Source: Lichenostomus cassidix | Lineage: Eukaryota; Chordata; Aves; Passeriformes; Meliphagidae | Assembly (NCBI GenBank): GCA_008360975.2 | Contig: CM039193.1 | Coordinates: 16,296,501-16,360,500, forward strand | Length of the DNA stretch: 64,000 nt | Direction: 5' to 3' | In this document: piece after piece, positions 27,201-42,200 of the stretch | Layout of the letters: each line of letters begins with the position of its first letter | Numbering within the stretch: position 1 is the stretch's first letter | The notes under the pieces: model-generated | Seen by the model: only the letters and a program-made list of their open reading frames with translations | Databases searched by the model: none | What the model was told of the DNA's origin: nothing | Position numbers and translations under genes: made by a program

Positions 27201-30200
27201 AAGAGGTCTCACAACTCAAATGACAGCCAACGTGAAACAAAAGGCCACCAGGAGCATCACCAACCACGAGGCTCCTAGAAGGGCTGGACCTGGGCTCTGC
27301 ACAACAAATCAACAGCTCATCTGCCCTGACGGAGCAAAGAGTCCCCCAAAGTCAGGAGAGCCAGCATCTGGCACTTCACTCATCCAAGCCCTGTGCCCTG
27401 GGGATAACAGTGACCCAGCACCTTTCATGCACATTAGATGGGACCCTGGAGCTGGAATAAGTTGCCAATGCAAGAATCAACAAGTCAAAGCAATTAATAA
27501 GGGGCCTGTTGCCGTTACTTTAGCTGTGGCAGTTAATACACGTGGAATGAAACTCTCCTGCAAAATCAGGGCAACACAGAAGATGGGTGTTTCCTTATCA
27601 CTATATGTAACAGAAAAGCCCCCTCAAATCTCAGCAGTCACATACACATGCTAAGACTTACTGAATGGAGGAAGTTGAACCTGGTAAATCTGTAGCCTGC
27701 AAATCTGGCAATGATCTTAAGTGGGTGCTGGTGTGTGTTGAGTAAAACAAGAAGATTTCACAATATCAGAATTATACAATATAGGGATGTAGCAAATTGT
27801 TCTTCAGGCAGGGTCAGTTCAACAGGCACTAAACAGCATCAAAAATGCTGGTTTTGCACAAGCTATTTATTCCCAGACTGCAGATGCCTGAGAAAGAGGC
27901 AGGTTGACTAGTGAGGGACCAGGATGTCACTTGCTATTTATGCTCTCACAAGTGACTGAATTTGACAGGGACAGTTGATAACCTTCTGAAAATAACTGAA
28001 CTATCAAAGAATCTGCGTCTTAGCTACCACAGGATTTTGGTTTTGCAGCTTGCAAAAATGCAGACTGATTCTCGGTCTAAGGAGATGATCTTGCAACTCT
28101 ACCCTGGAAGTCACTGAAGTGGAATATCTATTCTCTAGGGACATCTCATAACTCCCTTTCTGAAGATGTGTATTTGTCTCTTACTTAGAATTTAAGAGTC
28201 ACCTATTTCCACTGCAGTATGTCAGGTATAAATTGGTAAAATCTTGCCAATTTTTTTGTATAGGTAATTAGAATGCCTCTTTTTCCATGTTAAATCAAAA
28301 GCAGATGAGACAAGTTGACCTGTGTGGGGCAATCCAGAGGTTACAGCTCTCCTGACCAAATGCATGTAGCTTGGGTCACCCCAAACCCTAACTTCACTCA
28401 TTACTAACACCTGTAGGTCTACTTAAACATGATGAAGATTGGCGTATGGAGGCTTGGGAGACAATCCCTTCCAAGCACTCTATCTTCCAGCTTTCTTCTG
28501 CACACACAGACAGCCAGGTATAGCAGGAAGAAAACTGGAAGACTTTCATACCCTGTCTGTTTTTAGCACATCCCAGGTGTGCATGGCTGGACCTCAACTC
28601 CTGTTGCTAGCAGGGTTCTGGCAGCACCCTGCCTGAGTTTTGGAAGGGAACCACAGGAAAACACTCCCCAGCCTGAATGCCTGCTGTAACTGCTGCTGGG
28701 GAGGTCAGTGTAAGCAGCAGTGGAACACCAGCTAGAGCTTTTTCCCATGCATGTGTGCGCAGTGATTTACTGGGCACCTGCAGGCACTCAATTCAGTTTA
28801 AGGATTGGTGTCTACAGGCTCTCTGCTGTAGCAATGGGCCTAACTTGATCAAGTCAAAACACCTGCCCAATTCTATATATTCCAAATGGGAGAAGGGCAG
28901 AGCAGGCATCAACAATCAGAAAAAGAGGGATCCCCAAATTCCCAGGTACTTGGGAATTGCTCTTGCGTAGGAAGACGTTATTTCATGTGAGCAGAATGGT
29001 GGAGAGAATATGGAGAGGCATTTGGTTAAAAGGAGTGTCATCTATAATTACAGATTCCACAGTGACAAAAAAAAAAAATTGGGAATTGTAGAAACACTGA
29101 AGGGGAAATAAAAGTTGTCACTGATGGTAAAAGTAATAATTAATTCTGGAGCCTTCTCTCTCTCTGCTCCTCACCACCACCTCGGTGGGAATGTGCCAGG
29201 CTCTTTCCCAGCAACAGAATTATTTCTGTAAAACATTTTTGTAACTTGCAATACCTCTGTAACTGAAAATAGAGGCAAATGCGAGTGCTTAGTGGGACCT
29301 TTGAAACCCCAGCTGTGAAGACTCATTAACTGTAAGTACATTTTTGCAGATGCACAGCTCTGAATCTGACTCATAACTCTCCTCCCATGACAGCAGGACC
29401 CGGGATTCAGGTAAAAAGGCTTAAGATAATTGATATGGATTCTTACTCAGGCAAATTAGGAGGAAGAAAGCAGCAAAGAGGAGACTTAAGGGATATGGTG
29501 AAGGAAGGGGGATCAATCGTTTAGTTGGGTCTGTTGAGTGATCCATCACTTGAGTTCCAAGGCATAAGGAGGGTGGTATGAGATAGGAATCTAAGTCTGA
29601 TCTAACAAATTTTATGTATCTTGCTCTTGTATGGTGGTAAACAGCTCTAGCTTCAAGTATCAGGTCAGAATAAAGGCCCCTCTTGAGCAGTTACTGGGGA
29701 TTTCAGCCATTTTATACTTTTAAGGACTGGAAATGCTCAGGTTTACCAGGCTCAACTGCAGGTAGGGTAGTCTTTGTGTCTGCAGCTCTGGGTTGCCAAA
29801 GGACAGGATAGATAAGGGGGAGATGCACAATTAAGCATCTCTCCCACACATAAGGCATATGGCAAAGTGGAGCAGTCAAGTCACAGCTGACTCAGAGCTG
29901 CACACGAGGGTATGCACCTACAGTCACATGTGCATGTGTGTGTGCACACACTGCCGGGGGAAGCATTTACTGCCAGCACAGCTCCTCCCATCTGCATTTC
30001 AATGAGAACAAAAACAGCAGGGTCAAAACCTGCATTAGGAGTCTGTCAGCCACCAGCCTCTGACTCCAGCCAGTGTGCTGACACACCAGGGAGGAGGGCA
30101 GACCATTTGGTGTCCAGCAGCTCTTTCCCACTGGCATTTCTAAGCCTGTCACAAGATTCTAGTAACGACAACATTTAAACCGCGGTGTTGTGTATTATAC

Positions 30201-33200
30201 AAGAACAGACCTTCCTTCACAAAAACCTCATTGGCTTTCCACCACCCCACCAAAAAAGAAAAAAAAAATTAAAAATCTTCTAGCAGCATTGACCGAATTG
30301 TAAAGCAACCTGGTTGGCTTCCATGCATCCGATGGCCTCTTCCAAGAGTGAAAACTCCACGCAGACATAGCCATAGTCGTAACCTGGGGACAGCATTTAA
30401 ATACAGACGGGAGTCATGTTAGTGCCTTGTCATAAAGAAAGCCACATTAAATATTAAATTTCCCTTTCCCTCCAATGACAAGCCCTCTAACCACCACCCC
30501 TCTACTTCAGAATGAAAAAGAAAGAAACCAGGGACTAGCTGGATGATGATTAACTGTGCAGTTTACCATGAATGTTAATAGTACAGTGTTCCCACTTTCC
30601 CTTACACAACCCAGTGACAGTCACACCCTTTCTTAGGGCAAGAAAGTAATTGCTTTGCTGTTTATTTTTTTTAAGGCATAGTGACTTTCCATTGCCAGTT
30701 TCACATTTTGCGCTACCTTGGAGGCAGCACTCTCCAAAGTAAGTGTTGATAAATCATTTCCAAGTACCTTGCTGCAGATGTATTTTACACGAATAGCCAG
30801 CATTTTAATTGGACAATATTTCAGAAAGAACTAACGCAATTCCTTTGCCTTTGCTATTTTTCTTTCAACACCTGCTTACTTTTTGAAGTCCAATCTCTTG
30901 CATTATGAAAAAGTGTAGCTGAACAGGAATGAGAACTCCCAACTTTCTCATTTTGGTAGAGATATCATTGCACATATAACAAGAGGGCGTGGCAGCTTTA
31001 AGCTTAGATTCAAGAAATTAGAGAGCCTTTACTCTTCTCACTCCTTGGAAAGCTGTCATCTCAGTCACTGCAGAAGGGATCAACTGTGTACTCTGGTTAC
31101 CCACCCCGAAATATTATGTCCCAAAGCAAAGTGCAGGGTGAACACTACAAAATGTATGACCAACTCCAGACCCATCCTTGATACTGAAACTATCTCAAAG
31201 AACTGGAGCGCTAAGGAACAACCTGAAGTCACAACCTCACCCTTCACATGTCAAGACCACCACACTCCAAAACAGTGCTTTCCAGATGATCATGGACCGA
31301 GATGCTCCTACTTGCCCTACATGGGCACAAGCAGTGAGAGAGCTTGGCTCCCTCCTCCTGCTGCTCTTTTGGCTGGTTTGGAGTGAGAGGAAAGCTACTC
31401 TGCATGTGACTTGTGCCATTTTAGGCACCTAGCTATGCTGGTGATGAGCTTGTCTTCCCTCCTACTAAAGATGCACATCTCAATTCTGGTATCTTCAAAC
31501 CAGGTGCATATCTGGTTCCTAGAGCTGCAGCCCCTCATCTTCCATGGAAAGGTAACTCCATGCACGCTTCTCTCAGGCAAGGCATTCCAGCCTCCAGGAA
31601 AACAGCCCCTATCTCCCTCAAGCCTATGCCTAAGAGCATTTACTGCACTTTCTAGTTTTTCCTTCTCTGTCACTATACCATCTTTTTACTTCACCACATC
31701 AAAGACAGGACCACATGAAACAACTTCATCATCAAACCCTACTGATTTTTTTTCTTTTTTTTTTTTTTTTGTGGGAGCTCTTTGCATGCTGTTCTAACAA
31801 CACAATCCTGACTTTGCACCTTTGCCTTGAATAACAAGACTCCAGTTTTAATCTAGCACTTCTTCCACCTCACATAGGAATTTATTCCCCTTTCCCATGT
31901 TATCTTAGTCAATATAATTATGCTAAAGGGCAATTTAGCAATCCATGTGCTTTTCAGCTCAGTGGAAGATAAAGTCCAGCAGCACAACATCTGTGGTGGA
32001 AGGCAGCTAAAGCCACTTGACACTCTTACATGAAGTGGGCTCCTGGAACTAGAGGTGTGGTTTCAGCTGCAGGATTGACAGAACCAAATTGATCCAGCTG
32101 TTCCCATAGCATCCATTCTGCTCTGCAGCACAGCCACACCGGATCACATTTTGAAAATGAAGGAGTTCTTCTCTCTGCAGAAGGCAGCTGCTCTCCAGAA
32201 GCAGTGCTGCCCCTTGCTGGGAGACTGCTCTGCATTCTGGGCAGACACCTCTGCTACTCTATGCACAGTGTTCAGCCTCATATGGTACATTTTAAAGCCT
32301 TACTCAAATTCAGAACTCTCAAGTCACTTCTTTCCCTCCTGTTTAGAAAAGGGCTGCATGAATGATATTTGTCAGCCCATAAGGCTCCTGATTCCCCTTC
32401 AGAGAGGATTTTTTGAAAGCTGCTGTAATCAGTAAGGCAGGATCAGAGCACTGTCTTACTTCCATGTGTAGGAGATCTCATGAGAGACACAAAGCAAGAT
32501 TGCAAAAGTTTTCATTCTATTTGCTCTGCAATAAGAGGACGTTTACATCCCAGTCCTCATGAAGGGAATGAGTAGTTTAGACATGGATTTAATCCAGCAT
32601 GACACAACTGAGAGCGCAAGGCTGAATGTTATACGGAGATACAAAAGCTCAGATGCTTGGAGGAACGTACGCCAGCAGATCATTCCAAGCACTACATGGA
32701 GACAGTTAAGGTGAAGCCCAGCACGTTTCTCCTTCTGCACTTTTCCCACCTCTGCTCTCCCGCACCGAATTCATAAACATAGCAGCAATAACATGTACAA
32801 AAACAATAACCATGGCCCCACGTCCTGCCAAAATGCAGCTCCAGGCCAAACATTCAGCTCTTGTGGTTGGCTCGCAGAGGGATGCAGCTTTCTGGAATTC
32901 ACTACAAGCTGTCCTTGCACAGACAGCGCCGAAGTAGTGATGCAAGAACAGAGCAGCCTGGAGCCACTTGCTGAAAACCACTGCTGAAGATGTGTGGGGG
33001 CTTGACACTTTTCCCCTCCCCCAGATCCAGAGCTTTGCATGGATCTGACAAGCACACTCAGGATGCGAGAACTAAGGAGTAACATCAGCCTTGGGCGGCA
33101 CACAACCCCTGCCCTGCCCCCCTGCCCCCAGCTCCTCCAGCTTCCATTTCAGACCATGGCAGGGAGGCGACTGAAATGGAAGCCTGTGGAGCAATGGCAC

Positions 33201-36200
33201 CACACCTTCAAAACGCGATGTCTGCTGCTTTTTCCACCATCGGCAACAATCACATTACCCAGAGAACAACACCTGAAACAAAACCAAGTGGCTCAAGGCT
33301 GGTTCTTAGGGGGAAGCAACTACAGAGGCTCCTGCCACCAACCATTGTGCCTCTTCCCTGCCTCCTCCACAGGGCTAGTACAGGTCTGTGTAGCAGCTGC
33401 TAAGCTTGGATGTTTTTGTTTCCAAAGCCTTCACACAGTTTGCCTGTCAGAATGCCAACAATTTAGGTGCTGTTACCAGAGGCAGGACACGGGATTTTGA
33501 TGGAGGGATAGGGACAGGCACCTAATGGCAAGAGCTGGTTCCATAGACATCCCAAGGTAAGCAGTGCTCCCCTGTGAGTGAGAGCTCTTGGACACCCTCT
33601 GGTATTCTTCAGGTCATAGCACTAAAACCAAAGCAATCAAACCAGCAAAGCAAAACCACTGCTGAAGAACAGTGTGCAGTTTTTGACCCAAAGAGGCCTA
33701 ACTTCACATGCAAGGTTTCACATGAAGATATAAACCCTGGTATTTTCACCTATTGATTAGTACATTACTAGTTTCAGGATCCACAAGAAATTAGAATGGA
33801 GTAATGATTTGCAGAAGTATATATGATCAACACAGACTCTGTCAAAAAGAAAAGAAATCCTTGTGTGGTATTTCCCCCACACAATCCCTGAGCATGCTGC
33901 AGCACAGCTACACTGTCCAAATGATCATTCCAACAGGAACACTTGAACTCACCCAGATTTTGGCCCTAGCACAGCCAAAAAAGATGCATGTCCTCATCTC
34001 CCCCCATTTTTAGGTCAACTGTGTAAAAGGACTCTTGTACCTTATTTAGCTACTTCCTTTCAGCTGTGCAAGTCTACAGCACCACAGGCTGTGTACGACG
34101 GATGAAATCAGAACGCAAGGAGAGCATGCACATAGATTTCAGAGGACTTCTGCTTTCCCTTAAGTGCTTCTATGTATACACAACCCTTTACGGATGCTCC
34201 CAAAGCATGCTCGGCTGTCTTCTGCACTGAAAATGGCACAAACGCTTAATACTTAGGAGTAAGGACACATTTAGAGCTCCAGGAAGCTGCTCTGCAAGCA
34301 CTGGAATAAGGAACAATCTGCCTCTGACACAGACATGTTTCAGCAAAGTGAATTTTGACACCAAATGGAGGGTCCCTGCTAGCATGCAATAGTTTGGCTA
34401 AAAATCCTGAAAGCCTGCCTTAAAATTACTGTTCTTTGGCTTCAGATATAGAGATCAAAGACTTGGGATTTAAAATAAGACTTGTTTCTATACAGACAGT
34501 TTCTACTGAACAACTGACACACAGTAACGTGTTACTTCACCATAGTTTGTTATACCAAAGATCTAAATAAAGGAAAACCATAATGTTGTTCTCATAGGGG
34601 CTGTAAGCAGTGTGAAGACATAAAAAAAAAATCTCTAGAGTTTTAGAAGACCAAACGAAAAGATCCTGTAGTGACAGCAGCCCTATCTGTGCCAAAGTAA
34701 AGATAGTTTTGGAAAGAAGGCAGGATGGCAACATGACAAAGGCATCCAATCCGAGAGGCGACCCAGCTTCTTGATTCTAGGCATGAGCGTGCAGTCAGTC
34801 ATGCTACTGCACAACCACAACGAGCTTAAGGCATTAGGTCACCTCATGAGGAACAATCACCTGCCTTTGCAAAAACAACTGTGACAAACCCCCAGCTGCT
34901 CTGGTGCAACACAAAGATATTCCCTCTCCTCCAGAATGGGAAGAAGATGGTCTCTCCCATTAAAGGATCTCCATGTAACAGCTCACCAAAGGACACTACA
35001 CTAACCTGGGCAGCTGGGCCACCTGCCAGCACGGTAAAGGTCCCTGCATCTGCCAGGTGGAGCCAAGCAGCCTCACAGCAGATGGACGCAATGTAGTCTT
35101 CATGGGCAGAGAGCTTCCCCACCAACAACAACAACATGTCACTTGTGTTTTTTCCCTTAAGGTAAGACAGAGCTACCACAGAGGAAAAGCATTTGCAGTT
35201 CTGGGGACTTCTAGAACTTGGAGAGATGGTACATTAAAGCAGAGTCATGGCCAGCAGCTGAAGCAGGACATTCTTGCTGCTTGCTCCCTCCAAAGACAAC
35301 TTGGTAGTGCAGGGTGCAGCTGAGGAAACTCTCCGCTGAGTTTTACCCATGCTAGAGAAGAAAATTCTACTGCTCTTCCAAGGGCAACTACAGCATGGAG
35401 TGATGATGAAGGACTTCTACATCCCTGAAGGAATCTGCAGTCTCACACACTAACCTTTGGGGAGCTCAGGTAATGGAGACAGGGATTGTGCACCCTGTTC
35501 TCAGAGAATCTGCCATTCCCTGGTTGAAAGAAAGATTTACCTCATGAGTGGGAGATTTTGGCAATGTGTCCATGACCCCAGGCACAAGATTTTCCCTTCC
35601 TCCAAGGAAAGATGCAGATGTAGGTCATCCATACCAGAATGAATACCTCATCACAAGAAAATACTAGAGAACACAGGGCTTTCTCTGGATCTCTGTGCTG
35701 TTACACTGGACTACTATTAGAAGGCATCATACACGCAGTGCTTCCAAGAAAACAAGAGCTCCTGGACATGCTCAGGAGTGGCTGTACCTGTGCCTACTCA
35801 GCAGGCACTGACCTTGCAAGTGAGGATGGGCACCAGAGTAGTGCCTTTCAAGGCAGGCAGAGGAAATAAATCTGTCCACACAGAAAAAAGCTGAAAGGGC
35901 ACCCCCACAGCACGGCAGGGACAGCAGCAATCTATCTATGCTACCACAGAAGCCAAAATCATGAGCTCTCTCAATACCAGCTGGTGGATTCTGAGCATCC
36001 ATAAATTTGTCAGATCTCTTTACTGCACAGATAAATTGGTCTTCAGAGCTACTAAAGCTGAAGTACTAGAAAACACAGGACAATCTGCAACAAGCCAAAT
36101 CCCAAATTCCTTTCAAAGCCTGAGCATTTACAAGCCACACCTGCTGCTGGGAAAAGGCCTGTCACTTCCTACTGTCCCTCTGTGTAAAGAAATACACTCT

Positions 36201-39200
36201 TATACACTCATTCATGACAGAGAACAGCACCAAAACCACAGGAAATGAAACAGAGCTGTATTCTGAAAGATAGAGCACTATAGTCCATCCTCCTCCCTCC
36301 ATCCTGGAGAACAAGACACAGAAAGGACCTGCCTGAGGCACCCTCAAAGGTGGACACCAAAAGCTCCATAAACTACAGGAACTACTACAGTCAGAGCCCC
36401 AAACGTCTGTCAACCCTTCTTGGCCCAAGGAAGGTAGTTTATACACCAGCACAGAGGAGAGGAGGGAAAAAACCCCAATGCTAAGATTGTACACACTAAT
36501 TTTATTAAAGACAAAGCGTTGCATTATGTTTGTACAGAAACCTGGAATCTGAAAAGGTCTGAGGCTTTCACTTAACTCCATGAGAGGACTGGAAGCTGCT
36601 TACCTGAGAAGGAGTTCTATCCAGGAACTCGGTTTTAAAGTGCTGCTAACGTGAACCTGGTCTCCAGGATATATGACTTGTCATTTAGCACAAGTCTCAA
36701 GGCAATCAAGGTAACGTCAGTACACTGTGCAAAGCCTTGAAGTTTTGCTCCAGAGATGCAAAAGGAACGAGCACCTTTGTAAAAATGGATTCTGCATGTC
36801 AAAAAGGCTGTGAGCACATTCTGTGGATGAATGTGTTTGTTGCCTTTGCAGAACAGGCCTTATAACCCTGAACCAAGGTCGATCACTATCACAAACACTG
36901 ACTTAGACCAGACTCGTACTTCCTATTTCCTAAGCCACCAACATCACAGATGAGGAAAGAGGAGCAAGAACACCTTTTGCTTCCAAGAGACAGTGTATTA
37001 CTGCCCTGAAACCAAGCAAGGCAAGCCAAAAGCCTACTGCCCACACAGCTAGGAAAACTGGCAAGGCAAGGACTGCTGTTGATGATCATGGACTAATTCC
37101 AGCTAAGTGTATTTTTTGGTTCTTGGCAGACTACAAACTAGAAATAATTGATTCATGTACATCAGTGCTGAAGATATTTCCATAGGTTCTGGCAGGTGAT
37201 CCCCGCAGTCTGCAGAACTCTTCTGATGACTAGTGGATCTGACCACGCCTCAAGAGGAAACTCCTCATGTCCTACAGCATCTTGTGAGCTCATGGATGAT
37301 CACCTCAGGTCTCAGCAAGTGCCCAAGATCTGCATGGCTGATGCAGCAGAGTGGGCCATACAACCTTCGCTGTGCAAAGCACTAAACACAGCAACAGGAG
37401 ATTATTCGTCCTGTGGTGCATCAGCAGCAGCCTTGATGGTGAGCCAAACTGTCTTCTGTATAATTAGCACAACAGGCCAGATGCCCCTCTGCACCACAGC
37501 GTGCGCTAGAGACATCCCACAGCAACCCACAGTGTGTTCTTTGTACCAAACCCAAGAATCTAAGCCCTTGTGGGACCTAGTCCTCATCTAACTCCAGAGG
37601 GTTGGTGCCAAGCCCTCTATATGGGGAAGCCACTAGCAGGCCACAAATCCACCCTCCAGAGGGGTTTCCCCAAGGGCACTGCAGCACTCCACAAAGAAAA
37701 CAAAAAGGTCTCCATTTGGCACAGTTCCAGAAACACTCCCTCCCCGTGCAGAGGAACAGCTCACCTCTCCAGCCCTGCCTAAGGCCAGGAGCTGCAGCAC
37801 AATGGCACCCATGGAGCAGTGGCATCTTGCCAGCATTTCTGGCCTCCAAGAGCATGCCTACCCAAACACCTCCCACAGCAAGGAAGCTAAAACCCTGTTA
37901 TATGTGGGCCTGACAAATGCACAGCCATGTCTGCCTTAAGGGAGAGGAGATCTCACTGCCTTGGAATGCACTCCAGCCATGGAAAATGGAGAACTTATCC
38001 CTACAGCAAAGAGGTGCTTCAATTTAAAAAAAAAAAGGTGCTTCCATTTAAGGAAAAAAAAAAAGAGACACCAATTTTTCCATCATGAACTGGAAATTTC
38101 TGGACCCTCAGATTATAAGTTTTAGCAAAATGTAACACTGAAAAATACAATTTTGAATTCCAGAGGCTTCCTGATATATTCCTGAAACCAATGATTCACT
38201 GTTGTGATATACAAGATAGACTGCACTTGGAGGGAAAAAAAAGCAGCACCTTTTAAAGATTTATCTAAGGGGCTTATTAATATTTAACAGGGCACCAATG
38301 CGGCAGAGCTTAGAGAGAACAAGCAAGATAATCCGGTTTCTTGTAGGACTTGGCCGAGGCAATTTTAAGTTTAACACAGGGAAGGATAAGGGGAGCAGTT
38401 CCAAGCAACACATAAAGGGAAGGTCTGGAGAAATGAAACAGAACATGAATGCTAGGGCAAGAAGGTGGCTGAGCAAGCAATAATGCACATTTAGTGGCAA
38501 CAATACTTGCTAAAACAAAAGCTTTTCAAAATGGAGCAGGCAGCTTTTTTGAAATTTCAGCAATTTCTGAAGTGCTGCACTAATTTAGAGGGTACATGAA
38601 GGGGCTGGGGTAGATCTCACTGCACCTGCTGACTGCCACCCAGCTCATCTGGTCCCTCCAGGTCCACTTCAGAGCTCCTCTCTGCCAATGCTCCTCTCCA
38701 CCCCAGTAAGTGTCCATTCTCCACCAAGCTCTCCCAGCCCAGAAAACACTCCTCTCAGTTCCCCAGATGGGCTTCTGGAGTGAACTAGAAAAGTGTCATG
38801 GGCTGCCAGCAATTTCTCAGGCTCACTTTCCCTGAACAGCTGCTGGTACCAACACTAACAGGAATCCTGGTTGGAAAACACATGTTCCAAGCTTGTCCTG
38901 CTGCATGCTGCATCCAGGAGAACAATTTGAACAGAAGGCTCAGAGTGTGCTTTGTGCTTTCACTTACTACTTTAAACACCACTGTAGTGTCTTTTAAGAA
39001 AAGCAACCCTTTAAGATGAGGCTGGCTCCACGTGCCTCCTTCTCCAGGGTACACGTGTGTGGCTCAGCCAGAGTTCAGTGCATATCAGACCTCCAAGATG
39101 AGATCTCAGGCTTATGTCTGACATTAGTCAGGGAAATAGAAATAAAGCCTGATGAGAATCAGGCAGGAGATAAGTTTAAAATATGATCAAAATCAAAACC

Positions 39201-42200
39201 AGGGCAAGGTGTGTTCATATTAGACTCCTTAAAGGTCAAAAGGTATTGGCTTCAAGTTCCCAGCAGTAAGCACTGAGGTGGGAGCATGGCAGTAACAGGA
39301 GGATGAGAGATCCCACACCATGAACAGCCAGTGCTGTCACACACTGCACTAACACCTTCACAGAGGGGACACCACTGTGTAAAGCCACATGAAAGCCCTG
39401 AGCCCAGCAAGCAGAGATGAGCACCTTCAGATTGGACAGCAGCTCCCTGGAGCTGCTGACAAGTCATCATCGCAAGCATCTGTAGGAGCAGTGGGACACC
39501 CATGAGCTGCCTCCGCACGAGGCTCCAGGACATAGTGCACACCAAAGCAGCTGATGGACTCTGAGAAGGTTCCACTGTCACCTCAGGGTTTGCTCTTTGC
39601 AAAGATTAATTGGACAGACATGACCAAACACACTGGAGGAGGCAAGCTGAAAGATTTAATACAGTTATTTCCACCAAAGCTTACACATCACATTGGAAGA
39701 AGCCCTCTTCCCCCCAAAAATGGATTTGGCACTTTCAGTCTGAACATACAGGCATCAACTCAAAAATCTAACTGATGGAAATTACAAGTTAATGTCTTTT
39801 AGGGTAATACTATAAAGTCTGACTTTGACATTTTATCATTGTAAATATCTGCCTCTTTGATTTAAATAGAATTACTATGCCACTTCTTAAGGTCTCTCCT
39901 TTCACTGCCTCATTTAAAATCTAGCCACCATTTCAGTTTGTGGGCTTCAGAGACAAAATAATCTAAAGAATCAACAGCTTGAATGCATACCAAAAATCAC
40001 ACCAGGTATATTAAGAACACTGTTCCATTCTCAGCACAGCCTTCAGTGAAAATAGACTTTCCTTCGCACATACACAGTATGTAAAAAAAGGGGCTTTATA
40101 AAGAAATTGACTGCCTTCTCCAAGAAAAATCAACCATATATTTTTCCCCAAACCAGAAGGAGTCTTGTAAAAGATCATACAATGGAATCATTACACTGAA
40201 GCTGCTGAGATAAGCTTTATGATAAGCGTTATCTTTTTGACAAACCGATCCAAACCTCACTTATTTCGAGTTAATTGCGTGTTATTTGTTACGGCTGTTA
40301 TTGTTCCCCCACAGCTGCAGGCATTCTTCTCTCAAACACACTCAACATGCATACTCATGATTAATGTTATTTTAACATTTCTGGACAGCACTCAAAAATA
40401 TACAACCCACTCAGACTGGCTTAGCACGTGCACTTCTGAGCCAGGTTGTCATTGTCCCATCAAGCTGATACAGCAGTGCAGGTGTAACCCAGAGACATCA
40501 GTAACCCAAAAGGTTTGCTTTTAATTCTCACGGATATTTATATACACATCCCATCACAAAAGCATCATTTAGCCCATGACTGGCCCCTAGTTTCAAAGAG
40601 GTTTAGCTTTTCAGAAGTTAATACTAATTCAATTCTATACACTTCTCTAGGAGGAGCTAATGTGAAAAGCTGGATTAATTTTACTACAGCTTCTAGTTAC
40701 ACAGTTTCTAAAAGAAGTATTCACAATTCAGGAAGCTTTTATTGCCCTAGACCTATCCATCTTGTGCAAGAAGGATCAGAGAGCTGTTTAAATGCAGCCT
40801 CAGGACATAATGCAAAACAAAGACTTTGCGGCCTCCACGTAACCTGGAACAAAGCTACACCACTTAAGTGACTGATGTTGACTGGACAGGGTTAAACAAC
40901 AGCTTTACACAGCTCATAAAACACGAGCTAATTTTAACTTCATTCTTTGCCTCCCCACAATTGCCAGAAAAACTTTTTAAAAAGCCAACTTTGCAGCTGA
41001 AGAGACAGCCTGAGACAGAATGCAGCTTTTGGAGAGACAGCAGAAAACTGCAACCCTCACATCACATGTGACCACCTGCAGATACCAGAGCTTCTGCACA
41101 TAACTTCAGACACTGTGTCTCATCCTGAGCAGCTTTTGAAATGGGGAATGGGAGGAAGAAACAGCAGGTCTCTAATGAGGGCAGTAAGTCCCAGTAACGT
41201 ACATGGGAAGAGATTTACGAAGAAATTTCCAGTTCATGTTAATTTATTACTGAAGTGACATGTTTCAGAAGGAAAAAAACCCACAACAACTGACTAATCA
41301 CATCAGCACAGGCAAGAAAGGAGCATGTTGCAATTATTGTGTTGCAGTGAGTGCTGTGTGGGTGACGACAGCCATGCTGAACTATGCTTAGAAAAGAGGA
41401 AAGGAAGCAAGAAAGACTGACTGTGCCCCTTAAGCCCTGCTTGTTGGGCCAGATTACGTGACACAGGGATGTTCTTTAGTTCAAAGGTTCCTGAGAAGGT
41501 TGTGAAATCTCCTTTGACAGCTTCCAGAAACAAAAATACACTTGAGAAATACCCCACTGCCCCAGTTTCTCTCCCCGGTTACTAAACACATTGGAAGCTT
41601 TTATATAATGTATTGACACCAAGAATTCCAGCTGCTTCACATACAATCCATACTGGAAATAAGAAAAAGCACTGATGAATGTAGAAGCTTCTGCTCTCCT
41701 AGGTTTAAAGAAAAAAAATTAAAATAAAATACCAGTTTCCAGGTATTTCCTACTAGTATTACTCACACCAATCCCCAGGACTCACCCTTCCTACCATCGC
41801 ACATCTTTGATCCAGTACAACTTTCTCACAAAGCAGCTTTGTAAAATATTTCTTTCTTCAGAATCCTATACACGCTGATCAGAAGTACAGCAGAACTTTA
41901 TTCTTTGAATGAGGAAGAGAATCCAGACCCAGTATTTGGATATTTGCTTATAAAACTTACTTTGTCTTTTTTTTTAACCTGTCTTCGTACCTAAGCAGGG
42001 TACCAGTTTCAGGTTACTGAAGGAGAAATGTTAGGACAGAACAGGTTTCCTGAAGACACTATTTGTGCAGCATTTGTTCCACAGAAACACCACCTCAGAA
42101 ACAAGATTTAGAACAATCCAAAGGACTTAGTAATAGTTAAAAACAGCTATGGAGGAATTAACCTGCTGTCCCATGGCTTTACTCTTGATGGCTATTAGAA

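Larger units (their letters stand above)
11002..30309. other. RBM6 intron, about 19.3 kb
   Basis: This long intron splits the RRM1 coding region between exons 6 and 7. It has no convincing exon in either strand. It contains a CR1 tail at 18430-18478, an AT-rich stem-loop at 15804-15829 and short homopolymer runs. Open frames such as 21717-22244 (minus) and 27118-27654 (plus) have no recognisable family. Confidence 0.6.

Noticed and set aside
27118..27654. 178-codon plus-strand open frame
   Set aside because: No family resemblance, no start context or promoter, and codon use like random sequence.
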